The notes beneath the pieces were generated by a model that saw nothing but the letters and a program-made list of their open reading frames with translations, ran no database searches and had not been told where the DNA came from. Shown piece after piece: positions 8,650 through 17,262 of a stretch of 42,205 nt of DNA (positions are counted from its first letter, which is position 1; each line of letters starts with the position of its first letter). The stretch is from positions 1 through 42,205 of the IMG/VR virus record IMGVR_UViG_3300009610_000048; one strand, 5' to 3'. The stretch comes from a virus. Both the position numbers and the translations under genes were made by a program.

Positions 8650-10544
8650 GCCCCACCATCCTGATCGCGCTTGTTAATACGCGGCTGTTCCTGCATGTCC
8701 GGATGTGCGATGCCGGGAGCCTCAATCTGCGCGGGCTGGCCATCTTCCGCAGGTTCCGGTGGCACCATCTGCGCGGCCATGCTGGGATTGCTCTCAATCG
8801 CCGCGAGGAGTGCGGCCACCGCAGTCACGTCCTGCGGAGTGGGTAACTGATTCGTCCGCGACAATGCCGCCAGCATGAGTGGGTTGATGATGTCCTCCGC
8901 ACTCCCGATGGAAATCTTGACCGGCTCAGGAGCCTTGGGCTGCGGTGGGACCGTGACTTCCTCCGGGTTCCACCCAAGCAACTCCGCGTGCTTCCGTGCG
9001 AGCACGAGCAGGTTGGCAGTCCCGCTCTGGCCCCACATATTCACGTAGTCTTTGATCTGCTCGATCTGCTGATGGGAATCCAGCAGTACGGTGGAATCCA
9101 CGCGCACTGAGTAGATAAATCCGTTCGCAATCGACTCTGGCTGAATCCCCTCTGGGAGCTGGAACTGGCCGTACAAAGCCATGTGGCCCGCCATCACCCG
9201 CGCAATGGCTAACCAGTGCTTCGTAACCCGATCGCGCTCCTGCCCTATGCGGGTCTGAAAGTTCTGCTGAATGACGCGCGCTTCCGTGGCGCTGTGCTCA
9301 CCCTCAGAGAAGGAGTTGGTCTGATTCGCGCCCACCTGCCAGATTTCAGACAGATCGGACCCGATGATGCGGTCGAGTTCATACTTCTCAGGCGGATACG
9401 CCCCGGTCTGGATCTGCCCGATCGCGCGGTCTCCAGGCCCCTGAATGGGAATCGCGCCGAGATACTCATCGTTCTCGAGCAGCACGCGCCCATTGGGTCC
9501 GAGGCGTCCGGTATCGAACCAGAGGCGCGGAATCGAGTGCTTTCGCTGCAGGCCAATCTGCGTTCTGCTCGTCTCGAGTTCGTCAACGCAATACCGCCCG
9601 ATCGTGGAGTCTGATGGAGGCAAGGCCTCATCGCTGATATACGTCAGCGTCAGAATCAGAAGCGGAAGTTCAAGGACGCCAACGAGTGTCCCGTCCGGCA
9701 GTGCCTTCTGGCCGCGATACGGCTCGTCCAGGACGGGCGCTTCAATGCCATCCACGAAAACACGATGCTGAATCGCCTTGTACCGCGTCTCTTCTGGATG
9801 GTAGAAGTGCCGCCAGTAGAACAACTCCTGGAACGTGACCACACCCTTGTTGTCACGGAACTTGTTGGAGTCCGTGTTCAGCGTGCTATTCGTGTTCGAG
9901 GTGCGCTTGTCTCCACCGAGAGCCTCAGTTAACTGCTCCTCCGTGAGCCCCAGGACGCGCTGCGCCTCGACCGGCGTCATGCGCCCTTCACGGCCCAACC
10001 ATCGGCACTGGTTGTAATCGCTGCCGGTGAAGTCAGAAGGAATCAAAATGTCTGGCGGGCTGACCCTGGACGCAAGGTATTGACGATCTGTCGGGAAGGG
10101 CGCATCCATCCCCGTCACTTCGTCAAAGCGCATCTCCGTCAGGGCTTCACACGAAACTAGGCACCCCCCGATCCCGGAGGCGTTGACCACGTCCGCGAGT
10201 TCTTCCTGCACCGTGGCATTCGCGCCTGATTCAGTCAGGATGGTGTTCAACTCCAGCCCGAAGTCATGCACCGCTGGCGCGAATACTGGATGCCGTGGAG
10301 ACAGACGAATCTCAGGCTGCTGTGAGGAGAGCTGCGCGATCTTGGCTTTCGTGAGGGGGTAGTCCTTGTTGATGGAGACGCCCTGCTCCGTAGACTCGGC
10401 CCCCTTGCCGGCTTTCCGCTTCTCGACGTTCTGCTGCCAGATGGAGACGCGATCGTCACGCATCCGCTGGGCCGCAGCGATGTGCTGCTTCCCAGGCCCA
10501 GGTAACGTCTCGTCCTCAGTCGGGACAGCCGGCTCCGTGATCAC
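8646..10544 (-). CDS. Portal protein
   Basis: 632 aa, in the size range of podoviral portals. The N-terminus (KQHIAAAQRMRDDRVSIWQQ) is helical. The central part contains HPVFAPAVHDFGLELNTIL, the wing/stem-type region RIIGSDLSEIWQVGANQTNS and QTRIGQERDRVTKHWLAIAR. The Pro/Gln/Met-rich tail is typical of portals. It would form the dodecameric ring through which TerL packages DNA. It lies after the capsid and decoration genes, with tail genes downstream. Assignment rests on these patterns, size and synteny. Confidence 0.82.
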   Translation of the reverse strand: MITEPAVPTEDETLPGPGKQHIAAAQRMRDDRVSIWQQNVEKRKAGKGAESTEQGVSINKDYPLTKAKIAQLSSQQPEIRLSPRHPVFAPAVHDFGLELNTILTESGANATVQEELADVVNASGIGGCLVSCEALTEMRFDEVTGMDAPFPTDRQYLASRVSPPDILIPSDFTGSDYNQCRWLGREGRMTPVEAQRVLGLTEEQLTEALGGDKRTSNTNSTLNTDSNKFRDNKGVVTFQELFYWRHFYHPEETRYKAIQHRVFVDGIEAPVLDEPYRGQKALPDGTLVGVLELPLLILTLTYISDEALPPSDSTIGRYCVDELETSRTQIGLQRKHSIPRLWFDTGRLGPNGRVLLENDEYLGAIPIQGPGDRAIGQIQTGAYPPEKYELDRIIGSDLSEIWQVGANQTNSFSEGEHSATEARVIQQNFQTRIGQERDRVTKHWLAIARVMAGHMALYGQFQLPEGIQPESIANGFIYSVRVDSTVLLDSHQQIEQIKDYVNMWGQSGTANLLVLARKHAELLGWNPEEVTVPPQPKAPEPVKISIGSAEDIINPLMLAALSRTNQLPTPQDVTAVAALLAAIESNPSMAAQMVPPEPAEDGQPAQIEAPGIAHPDMQEQPRINKRDQDGGA

Positions 10545-10978
10545 GCGGCGTTCTGTTCTGCCAGGATTTTGGCAATCAAGTCATCGAATGTCCCTGCGGC
10601 CATCGCAAACTTGATCGAATCCATCGACGTGCCGGCGCGATACGTGAGATGCACACGGCCCCTGCCGTCGTGACTGACCTCGGTCTGTGCCGGCGTGCCC
10701 TTGAGATACGTGCCGTCCTTCAACTTGGCGACACCCTCGATGGTTTCCTTCTTCAGGCCGCGCGCATTCGCCTTCTTGCCGTTCTGCCAGACTTCCACCG
10801 GGAACTCGTCATACCAGCCCTCTTCACGGAGACGCTTCTGGTACTCCGGGTGGGCGAATCCAGGCTCATTCGGTGGCGCGTTGCGCTGCATCTGCTCGAG
10901 GATGTCCGTCATCCGCTCGAGCACTTGTGGTCCTGCGGTTTCAGTCTCGTCGTTCTCAATCACGGTCTTTCCTGCCAT
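10541..10978 (-). CDS. Head-region protein of unknown function
   Basis: 145 aa. The start is the ATG at 10978, decided by AAGGAG five bases upstream; an in-frame GTG two codons earlier would crowd the ribosome site. Residues ~20-40 are helical (VLERMTDILEQMQRNAPPNE). The middle has a beta region (KLKDGTYLKGTPAQTEVSH), then RVHLTYRAGTSMDSIKFAM. It ends 4 nt inside the portal gene. Probably a small head component or assembly factor; not recognised. Confidence 0.65.
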   Translation of the reverse strand: MAGKTVIENDETETAGPQVLERMTDILEQMQRNAPPNEPGFAHPEYQKRLREEGWYDEFPVEVWQNGKKANARGLKKETIEGVAKLKDGTYLKGTPAQTEVSHDGRGRVHLTYRAGTSMDSIKFAMAAGTFDDLIAKILAEQNAA

Positions 10979-10990
10979 ACACACTCCTTG

Positions 10991-11707
10991 TTATGCGTAG
11001 TCCTGTAGTTCGGCGGTGATGCGCTCGCGCTCTATACCCATGTCATACCCATAGCGAAAGGTGCAGGGGGGAGGCGTGGGATGGTTCTCTGTGTCCAGAA
11101 TCATCTGCGGGGTAATGAGATTCGATGACAGCGTGTCAAACACAATCTCCACCCCGCGCGCATTCGCAAGGCGAAGCCAGTACATGAACGTGCCGTGGAA
11201 GTACCACCACTTCTGCGCGGCATCACTTGTACGTTCATGGCAATAGGGTTGTCCGATGCCGTAGAGAATCCAGCGATCAAACCCCTCGTGTAAGGCGAGT
11301 GCCGCCATGTAATCCAACTGGCACCCGAAGTAGTCCGCGCCAAATTCTTGAGTAATCGTGTCGATGGGATACGCGCGGCTCGCCATAATCGCGGGATACC
11401 GCTCCGTCATGTAGATCGGGCGCTCGCTGCCCTGCTTGTGGTACCACGCGAGCACATCAGGACGCATGGCCTTAATACCCGGGTAGAACGACTGAGGCTC
11501 GACCGTGTGAACGTCAAACCACCGCGACCAGTCAAAGAGCACCCAATCCCACGCTCTGGCACTCGTGGACTGCAGCCAGAGTTCGGCTTCAGGAAAGTGA
11601 TACCGTGGACTTTCGACCGTGTGACGGTACCCACCCAAGATGACTGACTTCATCAGCCTCCAACGATGCGGGCTGCTGGGCATATACACCCAGCCAGCCC
11701 GCTCCAT
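10991..11707 (-). CDS. Rossmann-like protein of unknown function in the head cassette
   Basis: 238 aa from the ATG at 11707. The frame is open further upstream, but that part overlaps the decoration gene and looks non-coding. Features are SVILGGYRHTVESPRYHF near residue 20, WDWVLFDWSRWFDVHTVEP, PIYMTERYPAIMASRAYP and GCQLDYMAALALHEGFDRWI-LYGIGQ. Alternating strand/helix blocks of this kind, ending in a helix-Gly-strand that predicts a nucleotide or sugar-binding fold, resemble small phage proteins related to MptE/glycosyltransferase-like folds, but that is a weak inference. Aromatic residues are unusually frequent. Confidence 0.6.
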   Translation of the reverse strand: MERAGWVYMPSSPHRWRLMKSVILGGYRHTVESPRYHFPEAELWLQSTSARAWDWVLFDWSRWFDVHTVEPQSFYPGIKAMRPDVLAWYHKQGSERPIYMTERYPAIMASRAYPIDTITQEFGADYFGCQLDYMAALALHEGFDRWILYGIGQPYCHERTSDAAQKWWYFHGTFMYWLRLANARGVEIVFDTLSSNLITPQMILDTENHPTPPPCTFRYGYDMGIERERITAELQDYA

Positions 11708-11709
11708 GA

Positions 11710-12186
11710 CTAGCCAGTGGACTCGTTCGACGCCCCGATGAACGCGCGATCGATCTGGATCTGAGCCGACCCCACCGCACCTGCGGCGTTCCGGATCATG
11801 AGGTTGAAGATCTGGTCGCCCTTGACTGCGGCCACATCCACATATCCCGCCACGCCACCGGCAAACAGTGCCGTGTTGGAGGTGCAGGCCGTGCGAACAG
11901 TGATCACATCCGAGCCGATATGGAGGAACCATCCCCACGAACTGCCCGTGACAGCCGCCTGTGCGATGGCGACACTGCCCTTGACCCCGGTCGCAACCAG
12001 AACCGCTATCCAGACGCCCGGCTGATACGCCACCACAGAGCCGTCTACGCAGGACGTGACGCCTTTGAGGTAGATGTAGGTGTTGCCGTCAGAGAACACA
12101 CGAACGGACCCCACCTTGTTTTTGGCGGTCGAATGGATTTCGTCCGACGCGCCAACCGCGGGAGAAGCATCAACGCAATAGGCCAT
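11710..12186 (-). CDS. Putative capsid decoration protein
   Basis: 158 aa with a good ribosome site (GGGAGGAC) before the ATG. The protein is beta-rich, Ala/Val/Gly-rich and almost free of charged clusters: GSVRVFSDGNTYIYLKGVTS, VVAYQPGVWIAVLVATG and GSSWGWFLHIG. It follows the major capsid gene directly, the usual place for head-decoration (cement) proteins. The role is inferred from synteny and composition. Confidence 0.6.
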   Translation of the reverse strand: MAYCVDASPAVGASDEIHSTAKNKVGSVRVFSDGNTYIYLKGVTSCVDGSVVAYQPGVWIAVLVATGVKGSVAIAQAAVTGSSWGWFLHIGSDVITVRTACTSNTALFAGGVAGYVDVAAVKGDQIFNLMIRNAAGAVGSAQIQIDRAFIGASNESTG

Positions 12187-12200
12187 TGTCGTGTCCTCCC

Positions 12201-13142
12201 TTACGTGAAGAGCCGCCCACCACGAGACCGATTCTTCGTGGCGAACTGCAAAATGGAGTAGGTCTTCATGTTCATCATCAGCGCGTTGACGTGCTCAATC
12301 GCCGACCGGCGTTTGCGCCATGCGCTTCTAACGACATACAACTTCGTGTCGCGGGTGTTGAACATCCACGCGCTGTCACTCGTGTACGCCGAGGACCAGA
12401 GATACGGGATGGTCTTGAACTGCACTTCGGTGAATCCACCGCTCGCCTTGTTCACGTTGGCGTAGCGCTGATTCGGGGTCAGGGCCGCTTCAAATGCGGC
12501 GTGCATCGTCGCAGACGAGACGATGATGTTCGGCTTACGACCGCTCGAGCCCTTCGCGCAGGAGTTGTACAGGGTCGTGTAGTCCGCGAGCAGGGTTGCG
12601 CCCGTGTCGTTGTTCCAGTCCTTGAACTGTGACTTCCACCACGTTTCCGTGCCGCTGACCACACCATGCACAGTGCCGGTGCCGTCCGTGGTAAACAGGG
12701 TGGGAAGCGACTCGAGGCCATCCGTGGCAGTCGCGGCGAAGAACGCATCCTCAATCACGTCGTCGTGCGAGGTCAGGGCGTTGTCCGTCAGCTCCGACAC
12801 GAGGTCGATGCGCTGCTCACGTCCGGTGTTCAGATCCTCGTCCCTGAACGACCAATTGATCGGAGCCTGGACAATCGCCCAATCCGCCTGGACCATCGTC
12901 AGGACTTCGGTTTTCGTGGTACTGGTAAGCGTGGTATCAGTGGCCAGCGTGCCGGCCGCTGGATTCGCGCGGTAGTTCAGGATGAGCTTAAGATCGGTGC
13001 CACCGGAGACCCGCTCGAGTCCACCGGTTTCCTCCATCCCCATGAGGAATGAGCTGTCCGACCACTGGTCGGCGCTCTTGTTGCGGTCGAGTACGGTCTT
13101 ATCGTACGTCGCCGCCAGATGCTGTTCAAAGCTAAGAGCCAT
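12201..13142 (-). CDS. Major capsid protein
   Basis: 313 aa. The start ATG has a strong Shine-Dalgarno (GGAGGGGGCCG-ATG). The sequence MALSFEQHLAATYDKTVLDR, the beta/alpha mix, the SELTDNALTSHDDVIEDAFF helix (spine-helix position) and the C-terminal TKLYVVRSAWRKRRSAIEHV fit an HK97-fold coat protein. The scaffold-like gene lies upstream and a decoration-like gene downstream. The 5' leader contains a branched RNA structure. High confidence from order (TerL, scaffold, capsid, portal) and pattern. Confidence 0.82.
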   Translation of the reverse strand: MALSFEQHLAATYDKTVLDRNKSADQWSDSSFLMGMEETGGLERVSGGTDLKLILNYRANPAAGTLATDTTLTSTTKTEVLTMVQADWAIVQAPINWSFRDEDLNTGREQRIDLVSELTDNALTSHDDVIEDAFFAATATDGLESLPTLFTTDGTGTVHGVVSGTETWWKSQFKDWNNDTGATLLADYTTLYNSCAKGSSGRKPNIIVSSATMHAAFEAALTPNQRYANVNKASGGFTEVQFKTIPYLWSSAYTSDSAWMFNTRDTKLYVVRSAWRKRRSAIEHVNALMMNMKTYSILQFATKNRSRGGRLFT

Positions 13143-13162
13143 CGGCCCCCTCCGCTAGAGTT

Positions 13163-13240
13163 AGGTTGTCTGGGTGTTCTGAACAGGCTCAGAACGGCCA
13201 TCACGCCCACCGTTGGGGCCGGTGGAACCCAAGACAACCT
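13163..13240 (-). ncRNA. Three-way-junction leader RNA upstream of the capsid gene
   Basis: On the minus-strand transcript the outer helix AGGTTGTCT (13240-13232) pairs perfectly with AGACAACCT (13171-13163) and extends by GGGT/ACCC across one bulged U. Inside are two perfect hairpins: CCACCG/CGGTGG (13225-13220 with 13212-13207, 7-nt loop) and GTTCTGA/TCAGAAC (13195-13189 with 13182-13176, 6-nt loop). It ends about 20 nt before the capsid ATG and leaves the GGAGGGGG site unpaired. It has no T-tract, so it is not an intrinsic terminator. It may be a cis-regulatory or RNA-stability element. The pairing is seen; the function is inferred. Confidence 0.6.
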
Positions 13241-13259
13241 GCGGTAAGGGGCAGGAACC

Positions 13260-13288
13260 CGCACTAATAGATGAAGACGGTTAGTGCG
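13260..13288 (-). other. Perfect 8-bp hairpin upstream of the capsid leader
   Basis: CGCACTAA (13260-13267) pairs with TTAGTGCG (13281-13288) around a 13-nt loop. It lies 20 nt before the three-way-junction RNA in the same intergenic gap (13143-13322). No T-run follows on the minus strand, so it is more likely an mRNA-processing or stabilising hairpin than a terminator. Confidence 0.5.
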
Positions 13289-13322
13289 CCACTACGGAGT
13301 GTATGTCAGATTTTTGACGGTG

Positions 13323-13526
13323 TCAAATCTTGTGGATGGCTGGGCCTCCACCCTTAGCGCAGTCCTCGTACATGCGGCGCATCTCATCCATCTGCGCCTG
13401 AGTGGGTGTAGAATCAGCCCGCGCTTGCCACCAGTCGCTAGTCGCCTTATCGATAGGCGGCAGCACCGCTGAGCGTTCCTTGTCGGCCATATAAGACCGA
13501 CTGCGCCACTTCTTGGGATTCTTCAT
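13323..13526 (-). CDS. Small basic protein between scaffold and capsid genes
   Basis: 67 aa from the ATG at 13526, five bases after the scaffold stop. Upstream in-frame codons to 13571 would add 15 residues within the scaffold gene. It starts MKNPKKWRSRSYMADKERSA and contains a helical TPTQAQMDEMRRMYEDCAKG. No clear ribosome site is seen, so translation may be by coupling. Function unknown. Confidence 0.5.
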   Translation of the reverse strand: MKNPKKWRSRSYMADKERSAVLPPIDKATSDWWQARADSTPTQAQMDEMRRMYEDCAKGGGPAIHKI

Positions 13527-13530
13527 GGTG

Positions 13531-14550
13531 TCAAGATTTTGACGCTGCGTCGTAGACTTCGGCTGCGGCATCCCTGATAGAGCCTGTTTTTACCTTACGT
13601 GGGGCTTCGCCTGACCGTGGAAGGGCCGTGGACTTCGGCGCGTCCTGCATCTCCTTCATCACCTTGGCCCTGACGGTGGCCTCGTCCGCGTTGAACCTGG
13701 GGCCGGCCACTTTCATGTACGCCGAGTGCAGGCTGAGAGTCGGATCGGCTTTGAAGGCGTCGAAGACTTCCTGCTGGAACTCGGTCAACTTCCCGTCATC
13801 AGCAATCTTCCCAAACAGCGGCCATGTCTGCGCCTCATCCATCTGGCCACGCACCTTGACCCGAATCTCGCCTTGGGCCTTCTCGGTCTGCTCACGCTGT
13901 TTCTCGGCCTTCTCGCGTTCCGCAAAGGGGGCCTGGGCCTCGGCTACGGCTTCCCGCTTCCACTGGCGCTTATCCCACGCCCGTACCGCCGCGAAGCTCT
14001 TGTTGTACGCATCCGGCCCCTGGTCCAGAATCAACTGCGGTTCTGGGTCGTTGGCGTCCACCGCAATAGCTTGTTTCTCCTGTGGGGTCAGGAACGACTT
14101 GTACCGCGCATCCTGGCCGGCCAAGGTCTCCAGAAACGCCTTGGGGTCTCCCTTAATGGCGTTGACGAACTCGGTCAGGTCGGCTTTAAAGGTGTCGCGC
14201 TCCTTCTCCACTGAGCCGTACTTGCCCTGGTGTTCAGTTTTCAGGGCCTCGAGCGACTTATTGAACAGGTCGATGACCTTAGACCTAGGGATCCGGAACT
14301 CGCTGTTATCCTTCCGCCGCGCGTCCTTGAACCCAGCCTTGATGAGAATGCGCTCAGCCTCGGTGACCTCGGCTGCGGTCATCTTCTCAGGCGCTGGGTC
14401 GGCTACTAGTTCGGGCTCGTCTGCGGAGTCTTCGGCCTCGGTGTCGTAGACGGCTGCCGCGATCTCGTTCGTCGTCCCTGTAGGGGCGGAATCTGCTACT
14501 GGCGCTGAGGCCTCGGTGATGCCACTGTCGGCTCCGGGTTCGATGTCCAT
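13531..14550 (-). CDS. Scaffold-like head assembly protein
   Basis: 339 aa, strongly acidic at the N-terminus (DTEAEDSADEPELVADPAPE) and Lys/Glu/Gln-rich helical in the middle (REKAEKQREQTEKAQGEIRV). The basic C-terminus (GEAPRKVKTGSIRDAAAEVY) is the usual coat-binding end of scaffolds. It lies just upstream of the capsid gene. Composition and position fit a scaffolding protein that is lost from the mature head. Its ATG directly follows the upstream stop codon, with GGAGAAGAAG before it. Confidence 0.72.
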   Translation of the reverse strand: MDIEPGADSGITEASAPVADSAPTGTTNEIAAAVYDTEAEDSADEPELVADPAPEKMTAAEVTEAERILIKAGFKDARRKDNSEFRIPRSKVIDLFNKSLEALKTEHQGKYGSVEKERDTFKADLTEFVNAIKGDPKAFLETLAGQDARYKSFLTPQEKQAIAVDANDPEPQLILDQGPDAYNKSFAAVRAWDKRQWKREAVAEAQAPFAEREKAEKQREQTEKAQGEIRVKVRGQMDEAQTWPLFGKIADDGKLTEFQQEVFDAFKADPTLSLHSAYMKVAGPRFNADEATVRAKVMKEMQDAPKSTALPRSGEAPRKVKTGSIRDAAAEVYDAASKS

Positions 14551-14745
14551 TTACTTCTTCTCCTGTGGTTGCCAGCGATATAACTCGTCTGGTGTTGGAT
14601 AGCGTTGGCTCACGGTCCCAACTGCCAAGCTTGGGTCGCCTTCTACTGGTATCCATGTGCCAGCCTTGGCCTCCATCGCCTCGTAGAGCGCCTTCGTGGA
14701 AATCCTGTTTGGGTCATACCAGACAAGCGGCTCAAGCGTGAACAT
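14551..14745 (-). CDS. Small protein between terminase and scaffold
   Basis: 64 aa: MFTLEPLVWYDPNRISTKAL, then a helical YEAMEAKAG, then WIPVEGDPSLAVGTVSQR and a basic end. The start overlaps the last base of the TerL stop, and the stop abuts the scaffold start. Tight packing in the operon supports a real gene. No family recognised. Confidence 0.6.
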   Translation of the reverse strand: MFTLEPLVWYDPNRISTKALYEAMEAKAGTWIPVEGDPSLAVGTVSQRYPTPDELYRWQPQEKK

Positions 14746-16373
14746 CAGCGCCGGCTGTACCTTCGGTATCCATTCGCGATCCTTTGTTGACGGGCGTCTT
14801 CATTCGCCCAGGTTTTCCAGATGGGTTCCTTCTTGCCTTCGATGGCCTGCGCCACTGTCAAGACTCCTGAGCTGATGCCGAAATAGCCCATGTTCATCGG
14901 CCAATGGTCGAATTTGTGATCCGCCATCTTCCTCTCATTCTTCTCGTCCCACCGCATTTTGGGGAGGTATCTGGCCAAGAGCGGGCACCCGGGCTCGTAA
15001 ATCTGACACCTCGGTACCCCAGGTTCGATTTCCTCCCCCAAGAGGCTATGAATGGCGTCGGCAATCATCACGCGGTTATTGATGCTGGGCTCACAGGGGA
15101 CGCCACGAGCCTCCATCTTGTCTTGCACCAGTACCGCATCCTTGCCGTCCTGGTAACTCAGATCAGGGTCGATGTAGGTCATGGAGCAGGGAATGTCTCC
15201 GAAGAGTTCTTTATGGGTCTCGACCATTTTTGTCGCCGCATCTTCAGCGATAGTCCTGAACCATGTCTCTTCGTGGACAGCAAATACTCGACGTCCCACG
15301 ACAACCCACCACATCGCCACAGCAGGGTCAGGGTTGTACCCATGGTCGTAAGTACGATAGACCTGTATCCACGGAACTTTGAGTAATGGAATCCCATCGA
15401 TAATCGGCAGCTCCTGAATGTAGTGGTACGGCCGGCCCAACAGAGAATCCGGCAGGGCTTGCGCTCGAGGCTGGCCACGGTGGGAGGTCAACAAGGCTTT
15501 ATCGACGGTCTTGTACACGTCGAAGAGGGTGCGAGCCTCCATCCGCACGCCATCAATCCACGCCGCCCGGTACACCGCGGGAATCGGCCCCAGAGACTTC
15601 AGATACTCATCCGGGTCCAGGGATGGGTTGTCCCGAAGGTTAATCGGGACGTGCTCCCAATCCTCAGGGTCGTAGTACTCGTTCCCTTCCACGTCCTTGT
15701 CGATGAAGTGATGGTCTAGTTCATCGATGCTCGCTCCGGTTGGATTTCCTGACAGGACAATCAGGGGAAAGTACGGCTGGGTACCGTCCGCGCGCTTGGA
15801 CACACGAACACTCGGCATCATGAGGGTCAGGTACTCAAATTCAATCTGGGGAGCCTCATCCACAAACAGAATCCCCGCCTCAGACCCGACGACCTTCTCG
15901 ACGTCCCGAAATTCCTCGCATTGACGGAAATACCCCCGACTCCCATTCGGATACCGACACAGCGGTACCGGACTCGAGACATACTCCCCGTCCAGCTTCC
16001 GCATCTCATCATGGAGGAACTGCAGATGATTCGAGTGCAGATCAGGGTTGTTCCTACGAACGACTACGTACCGTAAACCAGGGTGCGCCAAGGCCATTCC
16101 ATGCAGAAAGGCCCGCATCATCACTGATTTCCCGCCTCCACGGTTCCCTCGGAGGAAATACTTACTCGGCCCAGTACCCAGTACCAGCCTTCGCCCCAGC
16201 TTCGCCATGATCTGGGCCTGATGCGGATGGGGGTCGAAAAACACCTCCCCGTCATTCAGGGTAAAGGCTGATGGGCTACTCACACTCAGGACCGCGCTGT
16301 CATAAATGCGGATGCGTGGGGTGCTGACAGACCAATGGCTGCGTGGACGGCGCATCCACCATCGGCCCCTCAT
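14745..16373 (-). CDS. terL: Terminase large subunit
   Basis: 542 aa. Walker A is RGNRGGGKS (residues 75-83) and Walker B with the catalytic Glu is GILFVDEA (167-174). These form the ATPase that drives packaging through the portal. The nuclease domain shows the three acidic sites expected of the RNase H-like fold: TYDHGYNPDP with Asp343, YIDPDLSY with Asp402, and FDHWPMN with Asp489. The true start is uncertain: an in-frame ATG at 16355 (MRRPRSH) has GAGGGG ten bases upstream and may be used instead. The 5' end overlaps the preceding small gene. Confidence 0.92.
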   Translation of the reverse strand: MRGRWWMRRPRSHWSVSTPRIRIYDSAVLSVSSPSAFTLNDGEVFFDPHPHQAQIMAKLGRRLVLGTGPSKYFLRGNRGGGKSVMMRAFLHGMALAHPGLRYVVVRRNNPDLHSNHLQFLHDEMRKLDGEYVSSPVPLCRYPNGSRGYFRQCEEFRDVEKVVGSEAGILFVDEAPQIEFEYLTLMMPSVRVSKRADGTQPYFPLIVLSGNPTGASIDELDHHFIDKDVEGNEYYDPEDWEHVPINLRDNPSLDPDEYLKSLGPIPAVYRAAWIDGVRMEARTLFDVYKTVDKALLTSHRGQPRAQALPDSLLGRPYHYIQELPIIDGIPLLKVPWIQVYRTYDHGYNPDPAVAMWWVVVGRRVFAVHEETWFRTIAEDAATKMVETHKELFGDIPCSMTYIDPDLSYQDGKDAVLVQDKMEARGVPCEPSINNRVMIADAIHSLLGEEIEPGVPRCQIYEPGCPLLARYLPKMRWDEKNERKMADHKFDHWPMNMGYFGISSGVLTVAQAIEGKKEPIWKTWANEDARQQRIANGYRRYSRR

Positions 16374-16596
16374 GCCCTGGCGTCACATACGGCGGCTCCA
16401 GATACTTACTACTCGGGACCCACCAGTCAGGCTGATCGCAAATACGGTCATGGGCAGCATCAGTAAGGTACAGAACGATGTCCTCTAGCCGGTCCATACG
16501 CTGGCTTAGGGTGGGTATCTTGGCCACAGAATCACTTACAGCCACGCTATCAGATTCTGGCCCCGAGACCTTCGCATTTTCACTCAATGGTTCCAC
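16300..16596 (-). CDS. Small coiled-coil protein upstream of terL
   Basis: 98 aa from a GTG. Residues ~26-47 are a short coiled coil, AKIPTLSQRMDRLEDIVLYL, that closely resembles the N-terminus of the gene at 17554-17784 (KIPTATERIRRLETSVARL). The C-terminus is Pro/His-rich and overlaps the terL 5' end by 74 nt. No ribosome site is obvious. It may assist packaging given its place between the small and large terminase genes, but that is inference. Confidence 0.55.
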   Translation of the reverse strand: MEPLSENAKVSGPESDSVAVSDSVAKIPTLSQRMDRLEDIVLYLTDAAHDRICDQPDWWVPSSKYLEPPYVTPGHEGPMVDAPSTQPLVCQHPTHPHL

Positions 16597-16884
16597 CGAT
16601 CACAAAATCGTCAGATCCCGTAAGTTGAATTAGCGGCCCCATAAAACAGGGTCGCCATGTGTCAAAATCCAGGCCCGGCGAGCAGCTTCGGCCGGCCCTA
16701 ACCCAAATTGCTGGCCCTGAGATTTGAATTAGGTTGACCAGCCATATGCCGTACTTTCGCCTTTTGACCTTCGCTTTCGCCTATTTCGCTCAGCACTTAG
16801 CCTGTGCATAACTAGGCTATCTGGGGATTCGAGGTCGCATAATGCCGCTTATGATAACCAGCAAGTTGCTGTGCCAAGAGCTAT
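16597..16884 (-). other. Intergenic gap between TerS-like and TerL genes
   Basis: 288 bp without a convincing gene. It holds short direct repeats at ~16750-16795 (two TTTCGCC and two TTCGCT on the plus strand), a TTATGCACA DnaA-box-like match (minus, 16803-16811), and a possible sigma70-type promoter (16638-16665). Packaging (pac/cos) sites often lie in or near the small-terminase gene, so the repeats are a candidate recognition site. No function is shown by the sequence itself. Confidence 0.4.
16638..16665 (-). promoter_or_regulatory. Possible sigma70 promoter upstream of the terL operon
   Basis: A perfect TTGACA (16665-16660) is followed after 16 bp by TATGGG (16643-16638), which matches only the TAT half of the -10. 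It lies 42 bp before the 16596 start and would feed the packaging and structural genes. The weak -10 keeps confidence low. Confidence 0.35.
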
Positions 16885-17262
16885 TTATGTGTCATCAACG
16901 CGAGGCAGAACAAGTCTGGTTGGGCTCAATTTGGTGGTCAATTTGGTGATGTTGTCGGCGCCTATGTCAGGCTGGCTCTGGAGCTGCCTGGGCTCTGGTT
17001 GGTTGGTGATAGCCATGAAGCCTAGGTTGACTGTGAGGCCATTACCATTGCCTGCGCCGTTCTGTTCTTTGCTGGCGATCTCGAGTAATCGTGCATGAAT
17101 AGCAGGGTGGAGTTGGTTCTGCCTAATCAACTCTCGAGTCTGTATCCAGTAATCCTTATCAAAGAGTCGTTGGGCAAGCTCTCTGATTTCGGCTGTGGCC
17201 TTGTTGGATGTGCCTCGAGGCCGACCACCAGGGTTGCCACTGCTACCCTTCTGAAAGGCCAT
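16885..17262 (-). CDS. Small-terminase-like protein
   Basis: 125 aa, beginning MAFQKGSSGNPGGRPRGTSN. That FxKGxSGNPGGRPxG start is typical of DUF5681-type proteins found next to phage terminases. A helical region RELAQRLFDKDYWIQTREL and HPAIHARLLEIASKEQ follows, then a low-complexity tail. It probably binds DNA at the packaging site as TerS, but the family is broad. The ATG overlaps the endonuclease VII stop. Confidence 0.65.
   Translation of the reverse strand: MAFQKGSSGNPGGRPRGTSNKATAEIRELAQRLFDKDYWIQTRELIRQNQLHPAIHARLLEIASKEQNGAGNGNGLTVNLGFMAITNQPEPRQLQSQPDIGADNITKLTTKLSPTRLVLPRVDDT

Noticed and set aside
10991-11938. Longer 315-aa version of the head-cassette protein
   Set aside because: The upstream part lies in another frame of the decoration gene and is Arg/Cys-rich with no ribosome site; ATG 11707 is preferred.
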